A DNA stretch of 64,000 nucleotides, from the NCBI GenBank assembly GCA_024207135.1, contig CP042428.1, positions 3,534,001-3,598,000 on the forward strand, given 5' to 3'. The position numbers and the translations under genes were made by a program. Positions 10,264 to 19,501 of this stretch are shown here, in pieces. Source of the DNA: Arthrobacter sp. C2 (GTDB lineage Bacteria > Actinomycetota > Actinomycetes > Actinomycetales > Micrococcaceae). The notes beneath the pieces are model-generated. The model saw nothing but the letters and a program-made list of their open reading frames with translations, did no database searches and was not told the origin of the DNA. Every line of letters begins with the position of its first letter. Positions within the stretch are counted from its first letter, which is position 1.

Positions 10264-11250
10264 TCAGGTGACGACCTCCCCGGTGGGCCTGCCATCGGGA
10301 TCGAGCATCCAGCCCATGCGCTTGAACGAGTGCACGCCCACGCATGCCTCGATGATGTCGACCCCGGGCACCGCTTGGGCCAACCGGGCCTCCACATCGG
10401 CGATGTCCGCCGCGGTGCGCAGCTGCATCATGAACGTCATGTTCGCTGCCCCCGTGGTGGAGGCGCAGAGCCGCAGCGTTCGCTGTTCGCGCAGGAACGC
10501 TGCCACGGCATCCGCGGCGCCGGCCGGGACCTTCGCAAACCACTGGACCGTGAGCGGGTAGCCGGTGTAGTGGCTGGCCAGTTCGCAGCGCAACGTCACC
10601 ATCCCGGTTTCCAAGGCGGTCTTCAGGGCCCGGCCCGTGGTCGAGGGATGCTGTCCGGTGGCCTGGGCGATCTCCGAGGCGGTGGCCCGGCCGTCGCGCA
10701 TCAGCACCCGCAGCATGGGCCAGAACGTGTCGGGAATCAGCGTCGGGGCGGCCGAGGGCGGATGGCTCAGGCGCTGCAGCTGCGCCTGCTGTGCGGTGGA
10801 AAGCACATCCAGGCGCCACACGTTTCCTGTCGCGTAAAGCTTGGTGCACAGCGAGACCTTGGTGCGCCTGACGCCGCGGGCGGCGCGGATGCGCGGAAGC
10901 ACCTCCCGGGCCATGCCCAGCCAATCCGCGGCCAGGCAGGTGAGCCGGAAGTCGGCGCTGCTAGTCGCGTCATCCACGGTGAGCACCTCCGAGATGGCGC
11001 AGAGGTCCTGCCGAGCCTCCTGAACAAGGGCCGGGTCGGCCACGACCTCGATGAATGCCGTGCAATGTTGTTCCGGGTGGCCGCCCAGGTGCCCCAGCAC
11101 CCAGGCCATGCGGTCCTCCCGCAGCCGGTTCCAACGCGCCGACAGCGTCGCCGGGTGCCGGCCAAGGATCGTCCCCAGCTCGGCCCAGCTTGCCCGCGGT
11201 GCGATCTGCAGCGCGTTCACCAATTGCAGGTCCTCGACCGGCAGCTCCAT
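10264..11250 (-). CDS. Lrp/AsnC family regulator with two Lrp modules
   Basis: This 328-residue protein has two consecutive Lrp units. The first HTH (ASWAELGTILGRHPATLSARWNRL) is followed by an effector-binding domain of about 90 residues. The second HTH (ATASEIAQATGQHPSTTGRALK) lies near residue 190 and is followed by a second ligand domain. Such tandem Lrp proteins are common in actinobacteria. ATG 11250 follows AAGGGG at 5 nt and is preferred to an upstream ATG at 11328. It is divergent from an amidohydrolase/symporter pair, which it probably controls in response to an amino-acid-like ligand. Confidence 0.8.
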   Translation of the reverse strand: MELPVEDLQLVNALQIAPRASWAELGTILGRHPATLSARWNRLREDRMAWVLGHLGGHPEQHCTAFIEVVADPALVQEARQDLCAISEVLTVDDATSSADFRLTCLAADWLGMAREVLPRIRAARGVRRTKVSLCTKLYATGNVWRLDVLSTAQQAQLQRLSHPPSAAPTLIPDTFWPMLRVLMRDGRATASEIAQATGQHPSTTGRALKTALETGMVTLRCELASHYTGYPLTVQWFAKVPAGAADAVAAFLREQRTLRLCASTTGAANMTFMMQLRTAADIADVEARLAQAVPGVDIIEACVGVHSFKRMGWMLDPDGRPTGEVVT

Positions 11251-11409
11251 GGAACCCCTTTTTTCAACCGTGCACATTTTCGCAGTTTGAAGGCCATCCT
11301 GCGCAATTATCTTTGAATCTTCATCCATTATCCTTCCCGGGCCCCACTATCGAAAGTGACACAACTCACCACCGGGTGGGCGACGGAATGAAGGAAGGGA
11401 CCACAGGGC

Positions 11410-12642
11410 ATGAGCACCACCACCGCCATCCTGCAGGACGCACGGGAACTCGCCCCCGAGATCGCCCGCCTGCGCCACGCGCTGCACCGCGAGCCCGAGG
11501 TCGGGCTGCAAGTGCCGCGCACCCAGGAACGGGTCCTGCAGTGGCTCGAGCCCCTCGGCTTCGAGATTTCCCTGGGCCAGGACCTCACCTCGGTGACAGC
11601 GGTGCTGCGCGGCGGGGCATCGAACGCCCCCGCCGGCGAGCGCCCCGCGGTGCTGCTGCGGGGGGACATGGACGGGCTGCCGCTGACCGAGAAATCGGGT
11701 GTCGAGTTCGCTTCGCAGACCGGGGACACCATGCACGCCTGCGGCCACGACCTGCACACCGCGATGCTGGCCGGCGCGGCCACCCTGCTCGCCGAGCGCC
11801 GCGAGTCCCTGCCCGGGGACGTGGTGCTGATGTTCCAGCCCGGCGAGGAAGGCTGGGACGGTGCGGGCCACATGGTCCGCGAAGGCGTGCTGGAGGCCAG
11901 CGGCAGGAAGGTCGATGCGGCCTTCGGCCTGCACGTGATGAGCTCAATGGGATCCACCGGTGTCTTCACCGCCAAGCCCGGAACCATGATGAGTGCTTCC
12001 GACGGGCTCTTCGTGACGGTGCGCGGCGCCGGCGGGCACGGCTCGGCGCCCTTTGCCGCCAAGGACCCGGTCACCGCGGCCGCGGAAATGGTCACGGCCC
12101 TGCAGGTCATGGTCACCCGCCAATTCGACATCTTCGATCCGGTGGTCGTTTCCGTGGGCGTGCTGCGCGCCGGGACGGTGCGCAACATCATCCCCGAAAC
12201 CGCCTACTTCGAGGCAACCATCCGTTCCTTCAGCAATGCCGCGCACGAGAAGTTGCGGGCCGTGGTCCCCGCGCTGCTGGAGGGGATCGCCCGGGCCCAC
12301 GGGCTGGAGATCGATGTCGAATACCGCACCGAGTACCCCACCACGATCAACACCGAGGCCGAGACCCGTTTCGCCGCCGATGCGGTGCACGAGCTTTTCG
12401 GCACCGGGTCCTTCACCACCATGGCCAGCCCGTTGGCCGGGTCCGAGGATTTCTCACGGGTGCTCAACGAGGTTCCCGGTGCCTTTGTTTTCCTGTCCGC
12501 GCTGGCCCCCGGCGTGGATGCGGACGCGGCGGAGTACAACCACTCCCCGTATGCACGTTTCGATGATTCGGTGTTGGGCCGCGGTACCGCGCTTTACACG
12601 CAGCTGGCCACCGCCAAGCTCGCTTCCCTGGCAACACGCTAA
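11410..12642 (+). CDS. M20 family amidohydrolase (N-acyl amino acid / hippurate hydrolase type)
   Basis: This is a 410-residue metallo-amidohydrolase that cleaves N-acyl or peptide bonds. Motifs are RGDMDGLP (84-91) and HACGHD (109-114), the metal Cys/His site of the hippuricase subgroup. PGEEG (144-148) carries the catalytic glutamate pair, followed by FGLHV near 178. The dimerization (lid) domain occupies the middle third. GGAAGGGA precedes ATG 11410. It is followed after 44 bp by an MHS-type symporter, so the pair likely imports and cleaves an acylated amino acid. The divergent Lrp gene is the probable regulator. The exact substrate is unknown. Confidence 0.85.
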   Translation: MSTTTAILQDARELAPEIARLRHALHREPEVGLQVPRTQERVLQWLEPLGFEISLGQDLTSVTAVLRGGASNAPAGERPAVLLRGDMDGLPLTEKSGVEFASQTGDTMHACGHDLHTAMLAGAATLLAERRESLPGDVVLMFQPGEEGWDGAGHMVREGVLEASGRKVDAAFGLHVMSSMGSTGVFTAKPGTMMSASDGLFVTVRGAGGHGSAPFAAKDPVTAAAEMVTALQVMVTRQFDIFDPVVVSVGVLRAGTVRNIIPETAYFEATIRSFSNAAHEKLRAVVPALLEGIARAHGLEIDVEYRTEYPTTINTEAETRFAADAVHELFGTGSFTTMASPLAGSEDFSRVLNEVPGAFVFLSALAPGVDADAAEYNHSPYARFDDSVLGRGTALYTQLATAKLASLATR

Positions 12643-12686
12643 CCCCCCCCGTTCCCCCTCCCACACAGAACCCAGGAAACACTCCC

Positions 12687-14060
12687 ATGAGCATCAAGGA
12701 AGAGCTGGCCCCGGCCGGCAGCCCCCAGACCACCGTCCGGCCCCAGCACGCCGCGGCACCGTCCCCGCACGGGACACCGGGCCAGTCCACCTTCAAGACC
12801 CTGCTGGGCATCGGCGCGGGCAACGCCGTGGAATGGTTCGACTGGGCCATCTACGCCACGTTCGCCTCCTTCATCTCCGGCCAGCTCTTCTCCAAGGCCG
12901 ACCCGACCTCCGCGTTCCTGGCGACCATGGCGATCTTTGCCGTCGGCTTCGTGGCCCGCCCCTTCGGCGGGGCCTTCTTCGGCCTGATCGGGGACAAGGT
13001 CGGCCGCAAGGCGGCCATGACCATGGCCGTGGGCCTGGCCTCGGTCGGCTCGCTGATCATCGCGGTCACCCCGACCTATGGGAGCATCGGAGCCGGCGCC
13101 TCGCTGATCCTGCTGGTGGCCCGCCTGCTGCAGGGCCTGGCGCACGGCGGCGAGATGCCCAGCGCGCAGACCTACCTCGCCGAGGTGGCCCCGGCCCCGA
13201 AGCGCGGGTTCTACTCCACGCTGATGTACTTCTCCGGCACCGCAGGCATCGTGGCCGGCACCCTGCTCGGCGCGATCCTCACCGTCACCCTGACCAAGGA
13301 ACAGATGGGCGCCTTCGGCTGGCGCATCCCCTTTGCCGTCGGGGCGTTGATGGGCCTGTACACCCTGATCATGCGCTCACGCCTGAAGGAAACTGCACAG
13401 TTCGAGGAACAGAAGTCGGCCAAGGCCGCGGCCGCCACAAAGGGTCCCTCGGTCATCTCGCAGATCATGGCCAACTGGCGCCAAGCGGTGCGGGTCATCG
13501 GTTTGACCGTCGGTTTGACCGTGGTCTACTACATTTGGTCCGTTTCGACCCCCGCCTACGCGATCGCCAACCTGAAGATGGATCCGGCCACCGCGCTGTG
13601 GACCGGCGTCGCCGCCAACCTGGTGTTCATGACGGCTCTGCCGTTCTGGGGCAAGCTTTCGGACCGCATCGGCCGTCGTCCGGTCCTGCTGATCTCGGCC
13701 CTGGGTGCCGCGGTGCTGCAGTTCCCGATGTCCTCCCTGGTCCGCGGTGAGGCCTGGCAGCTGTTCGTCGCAATGTCGGTGATGCTGATCTTCATCGCAG
13801 CCTCCGCCTCGATCGTTCCGGCCGTGTACGCCGAGCTGTTCCCCACCGCCATCCGCACCATCGGCGTGGCCATCCCCTACGCCATCGCCGTGGCGGCCTT
13901 CGGCGGCACCGCGGCCTTCCTGCAAGCCGGGTTCAACGCCTGGTTCGGGCACTCCGTCGGCGGAACGGTCTTCGCTGTCTACTCCATCATCCTGCTGCTG
14001 GTCAGCGCGTTTACCGTCTACAAGATGCCCGAATCGGTGGGCAAGGACCTGCGCGGCTAG
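12687..14060 (+). CDS. MFS metabolite:H+ symporter (MHS family)
   Basis: This 457-residue, 12-helix uptake permease belongs to the MHS group, relatives of ShiA, ProP and KgtP. Markers are the N-terminal IGAGNAVEWFDWAIYATFA sequence and FARPFGG-like VARPFGGAFFG. The loop motif GDKVGRK, and RLLQGLAHGGEMPSAQTYLAE in helix 4, also fit. It imports small acids or related metabolites. It follows the amidohydrolase by 44 bp and ends in a strong bidirectional terminator (14100-14141). The joint cargo with the amidohydrolase is inferred to be an N-acyl amino acid or its product. Confidence 0.85.
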   Translation: MSIKEELAPAGSPQTTVRPQHAAAPSPHGTPGQSTFKTLLGIGAGNAVEWFDWAIYATFASFISGQLFSKADPTSAFLATMAIFAVGFVARPFGGAFFGLIGDKVGRKAAMTMAVGLASVGSLIIAVTPTYGSIGAGASLILLVARLLQGLAHGGEMPSAQTYLAEVAPAPKRGFYSTLMYFSGTAGIVAGTLLGAILTVTLTKEQMGAFGWRIPFAVGALMGLYTLIMRSRLKETAQFEEQKSAKAAAATKGPSVISQIMANWRQAVRVIGLTVGLTVVYYIWSVSTPAYAIANLKMDPATALWTGVAANLVFMTALPFWGKLSDRIGRRPVLLISALGAAVLQFPMSSLVRGEAWQLFVAMSVMLIFIAASASIVPAVYAELFPTAIRTIGVAIPYAIAVAAFGGTAAFLQAGFNAWFGHSVGGTVFAVYSIILLLVSAFTVYKMPESVGKDLRG

Positions 14061-14099
14061 ACGGCGGGGCAGGGCGCACTGCCATAACCCCGCAAAAAA

Positions 14100-14146
14100 G
14101 GTGAGGGCCGTCCGGGAATCCCCTCCCGGACGGCCCTCACCTTTTA
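14100..14146. terminator. Bidirectional terminator between the MHS and OYE genes
   Basis: A perfect 18-bp stem (14100-14117 with 14124-14141) around a 6-nt loop is followed by TTTTA on the plus strand. It is preceded by AAAAAA, which reads as a T run on the minus strand. It separates convergent operons. Confidence 0.9.
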
Positions 14147-14165
14147 CATTGCAGCGCGGGCGCGC

Positions 14166-15275
14166 CTACCAGTGGGCGCGCCAGTACTGCGCGGCAAAGG
14201 GCACCTGCTCGCGCGGCACCCCCAATTCGGCGGCGGCCACCGCGGGCCAGTTGGGGTTCTTTAGCGCCGCGCGGCCGATCGAGACCCCGTCGGCGGCGCC
14301 GGTGACCAGCACCTGCTCGGCCTGCGAAGGATCGTTGATCATGCCCACAGCGGTCACGAAGGCCCCGGGGGCCGCCTGCTTCACGGCCGCGGCCAGCGGC
14401 ACCTGGAAGCCCGGGCCGGAGGGTCCGTGGTACTTGCCGATCCCGGCACTGGACAGGTCGAAGGCGCTGACCCCCAGCTCGAAGGCCTCGGCGGCGAAGC
14501 GCACGGTGTCGGCGATCCGCCACCCGCCCTCGACCCAGTCGTCTCCGGAGAAGCGGATGGCCAGTGGCTTGTGCGCAGGCCAGGCGGTGCGCACCGCGGC
14601 GATGACCTCGCGGGCGTAGCGGGTGCGGTTCTGGTAGCTTCCGCCGTACTCGTCGGTGCGGGTGTTGGTCAGCGGGGAAAGGAACTCGTGGACCAGGTAC
14701 CCGTGGGCGGCGTGGATCTGGGCAACATCGAATCCTGCCGCGTCTGCGCGGGTTGCCGCGTCGGCCCAGTCCCGGACCGAGGCGGCGATCTGCCCGGTGG
14801 ACATCGCGGTGGCCGGGGCCAGCCCGAAGGCGTCCGTGGCCGAGGGGCCGGCGGTTTCCCAGCCGCGGCCGGGCACCGGAAGGTTCCCGGTTTCCCCGGC
14901 GGCGATGGGGCCCGGCAGCCACGGGTGGGTGGAGGCCTTGGCTCCGGCGTGTGCCAGCTGGATGCCGGCGGCCGCGCCCTGGGAGTGGATGAAGTCGACG
15001 ATCGGTGTCCAGGCGCTTCCCTGGGCGTCGTTCCAGATGCCGGTGTCCGCGTCGCTGATCCGGCCCGCGGCGGCCACGGCGGTGGCCTCGGTGAACACCA
15101 GCCCGAAGCCGCCGGCGGCCCGGGCGCCGAGGTGTGCCAGGTGCCAGGCGTGCGGCACCCCGTCGTGCTGGGTGACGGAGTACTGGCACATCGGGGCCAG
15201 CACCGTGCGGTTGCGCAGGCGAAGGCCGGGGCCCGTCGGGGCGGCCAGGGTGACCGGCGTAAAGAGTTTGCTCAT
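14166..15275 (-). CDS. Old yellow enzyme, YqjM-type NADH:flavin oxidoreductase
   Basis: This is an FMN-dependent ene-reductase that reduces activated C=C bonds of quinones, enones and nitro compounds. The 369-residue protein has APMCQYS with the FMN-tuning cysteine (C30) of the thermophilic-like YqjM class. HAAHGYLVHEFLSPLTN holds the substrate-binding histidine pair, and NRTRYAREV follows it. The C-terminal FMN phosphate site is seen as GAADGVSIGRAALKNPNWP. ATG 15275 begins MSKLFTPV, the usual family start. It lies 74 bp downstream of a VOC gene that overlaps a ribbon-helix-helix gene. The trio recalls nemR-nemA-gloA and suggests electrophile detoxification. Confidence 0.88.
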   Translation of the reverse strand: MSKLFTPVTLAAPTGPGLRLRNRTVLAPMCQYSVTQHDGVPHAWHLAHLGARAAGGFGLVFTEATAVAAAGRISDADTGIWNDAQGSAWTPIVDFIHSQGAAAGIQLAHAGAKASTHPWLPGPIAAGETGNLPVPGRGWETAGPSATDAFGLAPATAMSTGQIAASVRDWADAATRADAAGFDVAQIHAAHGYLVHEFLSPLTNTRTDEYGGSYQNRTRYAREVIAAVRTAWPAHKPLAIRFSGDDWVEGGWRIADTVRFAAEAFELGVSAFDLSSAGIGKYHGPSGPGFQVPLAAAVKQAAPGAFVTAVGMINDPSQAEQVLVTGAADGVSIGRAALKNPNWPAVAAAELGVPREQVPFAAQYWRAHW

Positions 15276-15349
15276 GTCGGGTGCCAACCGGCGTGCCGCC
15301 CGGGCTATTCCCCTCGGTGCCCCGGCACCGGTCCCCGGCTTCGGCGGCA

Positions 15350-16099
15350 TCAGTGCCGCGTGTATCCGTACAGGTCCCGCTGGCGTTCGTTGATCCACAA
15401 CGATCCGCCGTCGGGGTGCTCCGCCAACAGGGTGCGCCCGTAGGCCTCGTCGACCAGCTGCGACTCGAAGCCGGCGGAAGGCAGCTGGCCGGCCAACGCT
15501 TCCAGCTTCCCGGAATATTCGAGGGACAGCTCGACCCGGGGAGCCTGGCCGGCGTGTGCCGCGACGAGGCCGCCGTGCTTGGCCCGGTACTGCGCCCATG
15601 CGCCGCCGTTGGAGAAGGTGTCAGGTTTTGCCCCGATGTTGGCCAGGGTTGCCTGGGCACCGGGCACATCGGGGGTGTTCCACAGTGCCAGGACCGCCAG
15701 CTGCCCGTCGGCGCCTGCCGTGTCCGGCGGTGTTCCCTCGGTGGCCAGCGGATCCACCGCGAGTGCGGTGAAGGACAGCCCGTCCGGGGCCGTGATCCGC
15801 GCCTGTGCCCGGGGGCCGTCGCCGTGGGGTGCCGGCAGCATCGTCACGGGGGTTCCGTCGCCGATGGTCCACTGCGCGAATTTCTCCAGGTCGCGGACCT
15901 CGAAGACCAGCTCGGTGTGAAACGTGGCGGAGTCCTGCAGCAGGATGCGGCCCGCATCGGCGGCATAGCAGCGCTGCACGGTGCCGGGCGCGGCAAGGTT
16001 GGCCGGCAGCACCGGCATTTCCCGAAGGCCCAGCGCGGTGAGCAGCCGTGCCCACTGCGCTACGTGCGGGGTGTGCAGGGTGGGACGGACGCGCAGCAT
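15350..16099 (-). CDS. VOC superfamily (glyoxalase/dioxygenase-like) protein
   Basis: This 249-residue protein is built from two vicinal-oxygen-chelate modules. The first begins [24 protein letters not shown] and runs through TELVFEVRDLEKFAQW to DGLSFTALAVDP. The second starts around LAVLALWNTPDV and ends LLAEHPDGGSLWINE. VOC proteins bind metal and act on glutathione, mycothiol or dioxygen adducts, or bind drugs. The start codon shares one base with the stop of the upstream ribbon-helix-helix gene (TGATG), indicating translational coupling. An OYE gene follows. A glyoxalase-like detoxification role is plausible but not shown. Confidence 0.75.
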   Translation of the reverse strand: MLRVRPTLHTPHVAQWARLLTALGLREMPVLPANLAAPGTVQRCYAADAGRILLQDSATFHTELVFEVRDLEKFAQWTIGDGTPVTMLPAPHGDGPRAQARITAPDGLSFTALAVDPLATEGTPPDTAGADGQLAVLALWNTPDVPGAQATLANIGAKPDTFSNGGAWAQYRAKHGGLVAAHAGQAPRVELSLEYSGKLEALAGQLPSAGFESQLVDEAYGRTLLAEHPDGGSLWINERQRDLYGYTRH

Positions 16100-16257
16100 C
16101 AGTGATCCTCCAGGTAGTGTTCCAGCGCCTTTTCGACAAAGGCCGACAGACTTGCTTCATCGTCGATGGCCGCGTGCTTCACCCGCCGCACCAGGGCGGC
16201 GGGCAAATAGACGTTGAACTGGATTCTGGGACTGGATGCGTCCTCGTTCGTTGCCAT
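16099..16257 (-). CDS. Small ribbon-helix-helix DNA-binding protein
   Basis: This 52-residue protein matches the RHH (CopG/Arc/MetJ) pattern. A beta-strand RIQFNVYLP is followed by helix A ([12 protein letters not shown]), a turn with DDEASLS, and helix B ([12 protein letters not shown]). Dimers of such proteins insert the paired strands into the DNA major groove. Its TGA stop overlaps the ATG of the VOC gene by one base. A tandem 8-bp repeat, 9-25 bp upstream of the start, is a candidate operator, so it is probably an autorepressor of the RHH-VOC-OYE operon. An antitoxin role is possible, but no toxin-like partner is present. Confidence 0.8.
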   Translation of the reverse strand: MATNEDASSPRIQFNVYLPAALVRRVKHAAIDDEASLSAFVEKALEHYLEDH

Positions 16258-16265
16258 GCAAGGGA

Positions 16266-16282
16266 TGCTAGCAAGTTAGCAA
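16266..16282 (-). promoter_or_regulatory. Candidate RHH operator (tandem 8-bp repeats)
   Basis: GCTAGCAA (16267-16274) is directly followed by GTTAGCAA (16275-16282). TGCTA (16266-16270) and TAGCA (16277-16281) also form inverted arms. RHH proteins often bind short tandem or inverted repeats near their own start codon, which is at 16257 here. Confidence 0.45.
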
Positions 16283-16355
16283 TGATTTGTGAAGGGGCGC
16301 CGACGGTGGCGCCTGCGGTGGCGCCAACGCGGCCTGGCGTGGTGGGATTGGTGCC

Positions 16356-16928
16356 ATGGCAATCCTTCTGGAAGAACTCCTGCTCCCCGACGCCGCGGCT
16401 TGGCGCCAATGGCTCGCCGAGCACCACGCGGACCACCCCGGGGTCCGCGTGGTGCTGCACAAGAAGGGCGGAACCACCACGAGCCTCACCTACGCCCAGG
16501 CGCTGGACGAGGCACTGTGCTTCGGCTGGATCGACGGCCAGCGCAACGGGCGCGACGAGCACAGCTTCACCAACAGGTTCACCCCGCGCACCGCGCGCAG
16601 CAAGTGGTCCGCCAGGAACGTGGAACACATCCAGCGGCTGGAGGCCGCCGGCTTGATGGAACCTGCGGGGACCGCCGCGGTCCAGGCGGCCAAGGCCGAC
16701 GGGAGGTGGGAGGACGCCTATGCGGGGCAGGCCTCGGCGCAGCTTCCGGCCGATTTCCTCGAGGCGGTGTCCGGATCTCCCCGGGCACGGGACATGCTGG
16801 CAACCCTCGGTGCCAGTGAGCGCTTCGCCATCTACTACAGGTTGCACACCGTCAAGGGCGTCGAGACCCGGCGCAGGAAGATCGCCGACTACGTGGCCCG
16901 GCTCGAGGCCGGGCAGGGGATCGTCTAG
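16356..16928 (+). CDS. YdeI/OmpD-associated family protein
   Basis: This 190-residue protein matches the YdeI/OmpD-associated (bacteriocin-protection-like) family. The N-terminal half has WRQWLAEHHADHPGVRVVLHKKG, then LTYAQALDEALCFGWIDGQ and TNRFTPRTARSKWSARN. The C-terminal half carries the LPADFLEAVSGSPRARDML and RFAIYYRLHTVKGVETRRRKI helices. Its biochemical role is unknown. The start at 16356 comes just after the minus-strand RHH promoter region. Its stop codon overlaps the convergent GATase stop by 3 nt. Confidence 0.8.
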   Translation: MAILLEELLLPDAAAWRQWLAEHHADHPGVRVVLHKKGGTTTSLTYAQALDEALCFGWIDGQRNGRDEHSFTNRFTPRTARSKWSARNVEHIQRLEAAGLMEPAGTAAVQAAKADGRWEDAYAGQASAQLPADFLEAVSGSPRARDMLATLGASERFAIYYRLHTVKGVETRRRKIADYVARLEAGQGIV

Positions 16929-17671
16929 CGTTCGGCCCCGTAGCGCTGCACGAAGTTGTGCAGGATCAGTGCGGGCCACTCCACGCGCGAGCCCAGGGCC
17001 GCATCGTGCAGGCGCTGGGCCTCGTGCGGCGGGAAGTATCCGGCATCCCGGTAGATCAGGATGCGCTGGGCCAACCCCATCGGGTCGAGTTCGGGATGGA
17101 ACTGGGTGGCGTACAGATTGGTCCTGACGCGGAACATCTGCACGGGACAGGCCGCCGAGTCCGCCAGCAGGACCGCCGAGGCGGGGAGCACGGAGACAGC
17201 TTCCTTGTGGCCCACGAAGGCGTCGAACTCCTGGGGAAGCCCGGCCAGCAACGGATCGATCCGACCCTCGTGGGTGAGCCGGATCCGCGAGGTGCCCACC
17301 GGCTCGCCGTAGTGGGTGTCGATCGTCCCGCCTTGGTGGATTCCCAGCGTGCCGACCCCGAAGCAGGCACCCAGGAACGGGAAGTCCTCGGCCACCAGCA
17401 CATCGAGCAGCCTGGACAGATCCGCCTCGCAGCGCTTCTGCGTCGCGGATTTCACCGAGGGATGGTCCGAGGCATTGAACGGGCTGCCGCCCAGGATGAT
17501 GCCCGGGCAGTCCTGCAGCCCCAACTCGTTGATCGGGCCCAGCGGCTCGCGGTCGAGCCGGATGACCCGCAGGGCATCGGCGGCCAGCCCGCTGGCGGCC
17601 AGCACCCCGCGCACCTCGTCGGAGGTGGCCAGGTCGTGTTCCCGCGTGGATATCAAGATGAAGCGCCCCAT
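16925..17671 (-). CDS. Class I glutamine amidotransferase-like protein
   Basis: This is a 248-residue stand-alone GATase1 domain. It has the nucleophile elbow GACFGVG with Cys103 and FHPELD with the His192/Glu194 pair, so the catalytic triad is complete. The [15 protein letters not shown] sentence and length resemble the GuaA-like 'glutamine amidotransferase' group that hydrolyses gamma-glutamyl compounds. No synthetase partner is adjacent, so the acceptor is unknown. It is convergent with, and overlaps, the YdeI-like gene. ATG 17671 gives a standard N-terminus (MGRFILIST). Confidence 0.8.
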   Translation of the reverse strand: MGRFILISTREHDLATSDEVRGVLAASGLAADALRVIRLDREPLGPINELGLQDCPGIILGGSPFNASDHPSVKSATQKRCEADLSRLLDVLVAEDFPFLGACFGVGTLGIHQGGTIDTHYGEPVGTSRIRLTHEGRIDPLLAGLPQEFDAFVGHKEAVSVLPASAVLLADSAACPVQMFRVRTNLYATQFHPELDPMGLAQRILIYRDAGYFPPHEAQRLHDAALGSRVEWPALILHNFVQRYGAER

Positions 17672-17816
17672 TTGTGCAGTCTACGGCCACTGTGGCGGCC
17701 GCAAGGACTGTCGCACCACCCCTTTTGTCCGGGAGCCGGCTCGCCTACGCTGGAGTGAGTTAATGGCCCCTAACCCAATTGGCGGCCGCCGGCAACACTA
17801 TGGAGGGAATTTCAGC

Positions 17817-18596
17817 ATGCTCATCACCGACTCAGTCGCACTGGTCACCGGAGGCGCCTCGGGCCTCGGGGCCGCCACCGCCCGGGTGCTTTACGACGCC
17901 GGGGCCCACGTGCTGCTGGTGGACCTGCCCTCCTCCAACGGCGATGCAGCCGCGGCCGCACTGGGGGAGCGGGCCAGCTTCGTGGCCGCCGATGTCACCG
18001 ACGAATCCCAGGTCAAGGAGGCCATTGCCGCGGCCGGGGAAATGGGGAACCTGCGCATCGTGGTCAACTGCGCCGGGGTCGCCACCCCGGGAAAGGTGCT
18101 GGGACGCGAGGGCGTGCTGCCGCTGTCCACCTTCGAAAAGGTCATCGCCATCAACCTCACCGGCACCTTCAACGTGGTGCGGCTGGCGGCCGAGGCCATG
18201 GCGGCGACCGAGCCGCTCGTGGACCCGGCCACCGGCACGCAAGAACGCGGGGTCATCATCAACACCGCCTCGGTCGCCGCCTTCGACGGGCAGATCGGCC
18301 AGCCCGCCTACGCGGCGTCGAAGGGCGCGGTGGCCGCGATGACGCTGCCGCTGGCCCGCGAGCTGGCCCGCCACTTCATCCGGGTCATGACCATCGCCCC
18401 GGGCATCTTTGAGACCCCGATGATGGCCTCGCTCTCCGCCGAGGCGCAGGCCTCGCTGGGCGCCCAGGTGCCGCACCCGGCACGCCTGGGCAAACCGGCC
18501 GAATACGCGGCCCTGGTGGAACACATTGTGGCCAACCAGATGCTCAACGGCGAAACCATCCGCCTTGACGGCGCCATCCGCATGGGCCCGAAGTAG
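17817..18596 (+). CDS. Short-chain dehydrogenase, 3-hydroxyacyl-CoA dehydrogenase-like
   Basis: This is an NAD(H)-dependent classical SDR of 259 residues. It has the nucleotide-binding TGGASGLG (11-18), an NCAG motif (84-87), Ser152, and YAASK (Tyr165, Lys169). The [21 protein letters not shown] insert and [17 protein letters not shown] resemble type II 3-hydroxyacyl-CoA/17-beta-hydroxysteroid dehydrogenases (HSD17B10-like), so a beta-oxidation role is likely. ATG 17817 follows GGAGGGAA by about 8 nt. It stands alone between divergent and convergent neighbours. Confidence 0.85.
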   Translation: MLITDSVALVTGGASGLGAATARVLYDAGAHVLLVDLPSSNGDAAAAALGERASFVAADVTDESQVKEAIAAAGEMGNLRIVVNCAGVATPGKVLGREGVLPLSTFEKVIAINLTGTFNVVRLAAEAMAATEPLVDPATGTQERGVIINTASVAAFDGQIGQPAYAASKGAVAAMTLPLARELARHFIRVMTIAPGIFETPMMASLSAEAQASLGAQVPHPARLGKPAEYAALVEHIVANQMLNGETIRLDGAIRMGPK

Positions 18597-18637
18597 GAAA
18601 CACCGCGACCGCTGCCGGGGCCATCGGCCCGGCAGCT

Positions 18638-19414
18638 CTAGTGCGGCAGCTTTTCCCCGGCGCGCACCGCGATCCCGAGCCGGTTGCCCGGCACCGGGGC
18701 GGGGCACACCGCGAAGGGCGAGAAAGCCATGGGATAGTTCAAGGTGCGGTTGAAGTCGATCATGACCGAACCGTCGGCACCGGGGGCCGGGACCGTGACA
18801 AAGCGCCAGGGCGCGGTCTGCTCCCCGTTGGTCGTGTCCCTGAAGGCCAGGGTCAGCGCGCCGTCGGCGTTCTGCGTCGCGGCCAAGGACGCGGTGTGTC
18901 CGGCGAGCGTGAAGGCGACCTCGCCGACCAGCTCTGCCTTCAGCGTGGTGTCGGCCCGGAAGCTGTCGACCGGGACTACCTTCGGGGAGTGGAAGGGCGT
19001 GAAGTGCCCGGCCACGACGAAGCGCGCATCGTGGTCGAAGACCGGAACCCCGGAGAAGGCCTTCAGCCGCGGGTGGGTGCGCTCGCGGGTGCGGATCATG
19101 TAGCGTCCGCCGCGCACTCCCAGCTCCACCAGGGTGTCGCCGTGGCGGACGAAGTGCATCGACTCGTCCTCGTGCAGGGACTTTTCCAGGGTTCCGGACA
19201 CCGGGTCGCCGTCCGGGGTGGTGACCGATTCGGCTGCCGCGAAGCCGGCGCTCGCTCCGGATGCGTCGGCGCTCCAGGTGCCGGGGACCAGGTCCAGGTG
19301 GCCGGGATCCGCGGGGAGCCATTGGTAGCTGCTCAGCGAGAGCCACCCGAAGGGAGCGGCCAGGCCTTCATTGCGCATCCGGCGCCACTGCGTGAATTCT
19401 TCTGCTGCATTCAT
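18638..19414 (-). CDS. DUF1684 family protein
   Basis: This is a 258-residue soluble protein of unknown function. DUF1684 hallmarks are the N-terminal EFTQWRRMRNEGLAAPFGWLS, the WLSLSSYQWLP that follows, and the C-terminal DFNRTLNYPMAFSPFAVCP with PGNRLGIAVRAGEK. The family is related to FHA-adjacent or lipid-linked proteins only by neighbourhood, so no activity is assigned. The start is ATG 19414. It is convergent with the SDR gene and divergent from a small conserved gene. Confidence 0.8.
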   Translation of the reverse strand: MNAAEEFTQWRRMRNEGLAAPFGWLSLSSYQWLPADPGHLDLVPGTWSADASGASAGFAAAESVTTPDGDPVSGTLEKSLHEDESMHFVRHGDTLVELGVRGGRYMIRTRERTHPRLKAFSGVPVFDHDARFVVAGHFTPFHSPKVVPVDSFRADTTLKAELVGEVAFTLAGHTASLAATQNADGALTLAFRDTTNGEQTAPWRFVTVPAPGADGSVMIDFNRTLNYPMAFSPFAVCPAPVPGNRLGIAVRAGEKLPH

Positions 19415-19501
19415 GGTTTCAGTGTCCCACCTTTGCGACCGGTGGCTTCGGGCCCCGGGGTGCGGCGACGACACCCGGATCGCGCCGCTAGGCTTGTTTG
19501 C

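Noticed and set aside
16099-16257. RHH protein as antitoxin of a toxin-antitoxin pair
   Set aside because: The overlapping partner is a VOC protein of enzyme-like size, not a RelE/ParE/PIN-type toxin. A regulator role is simpler.
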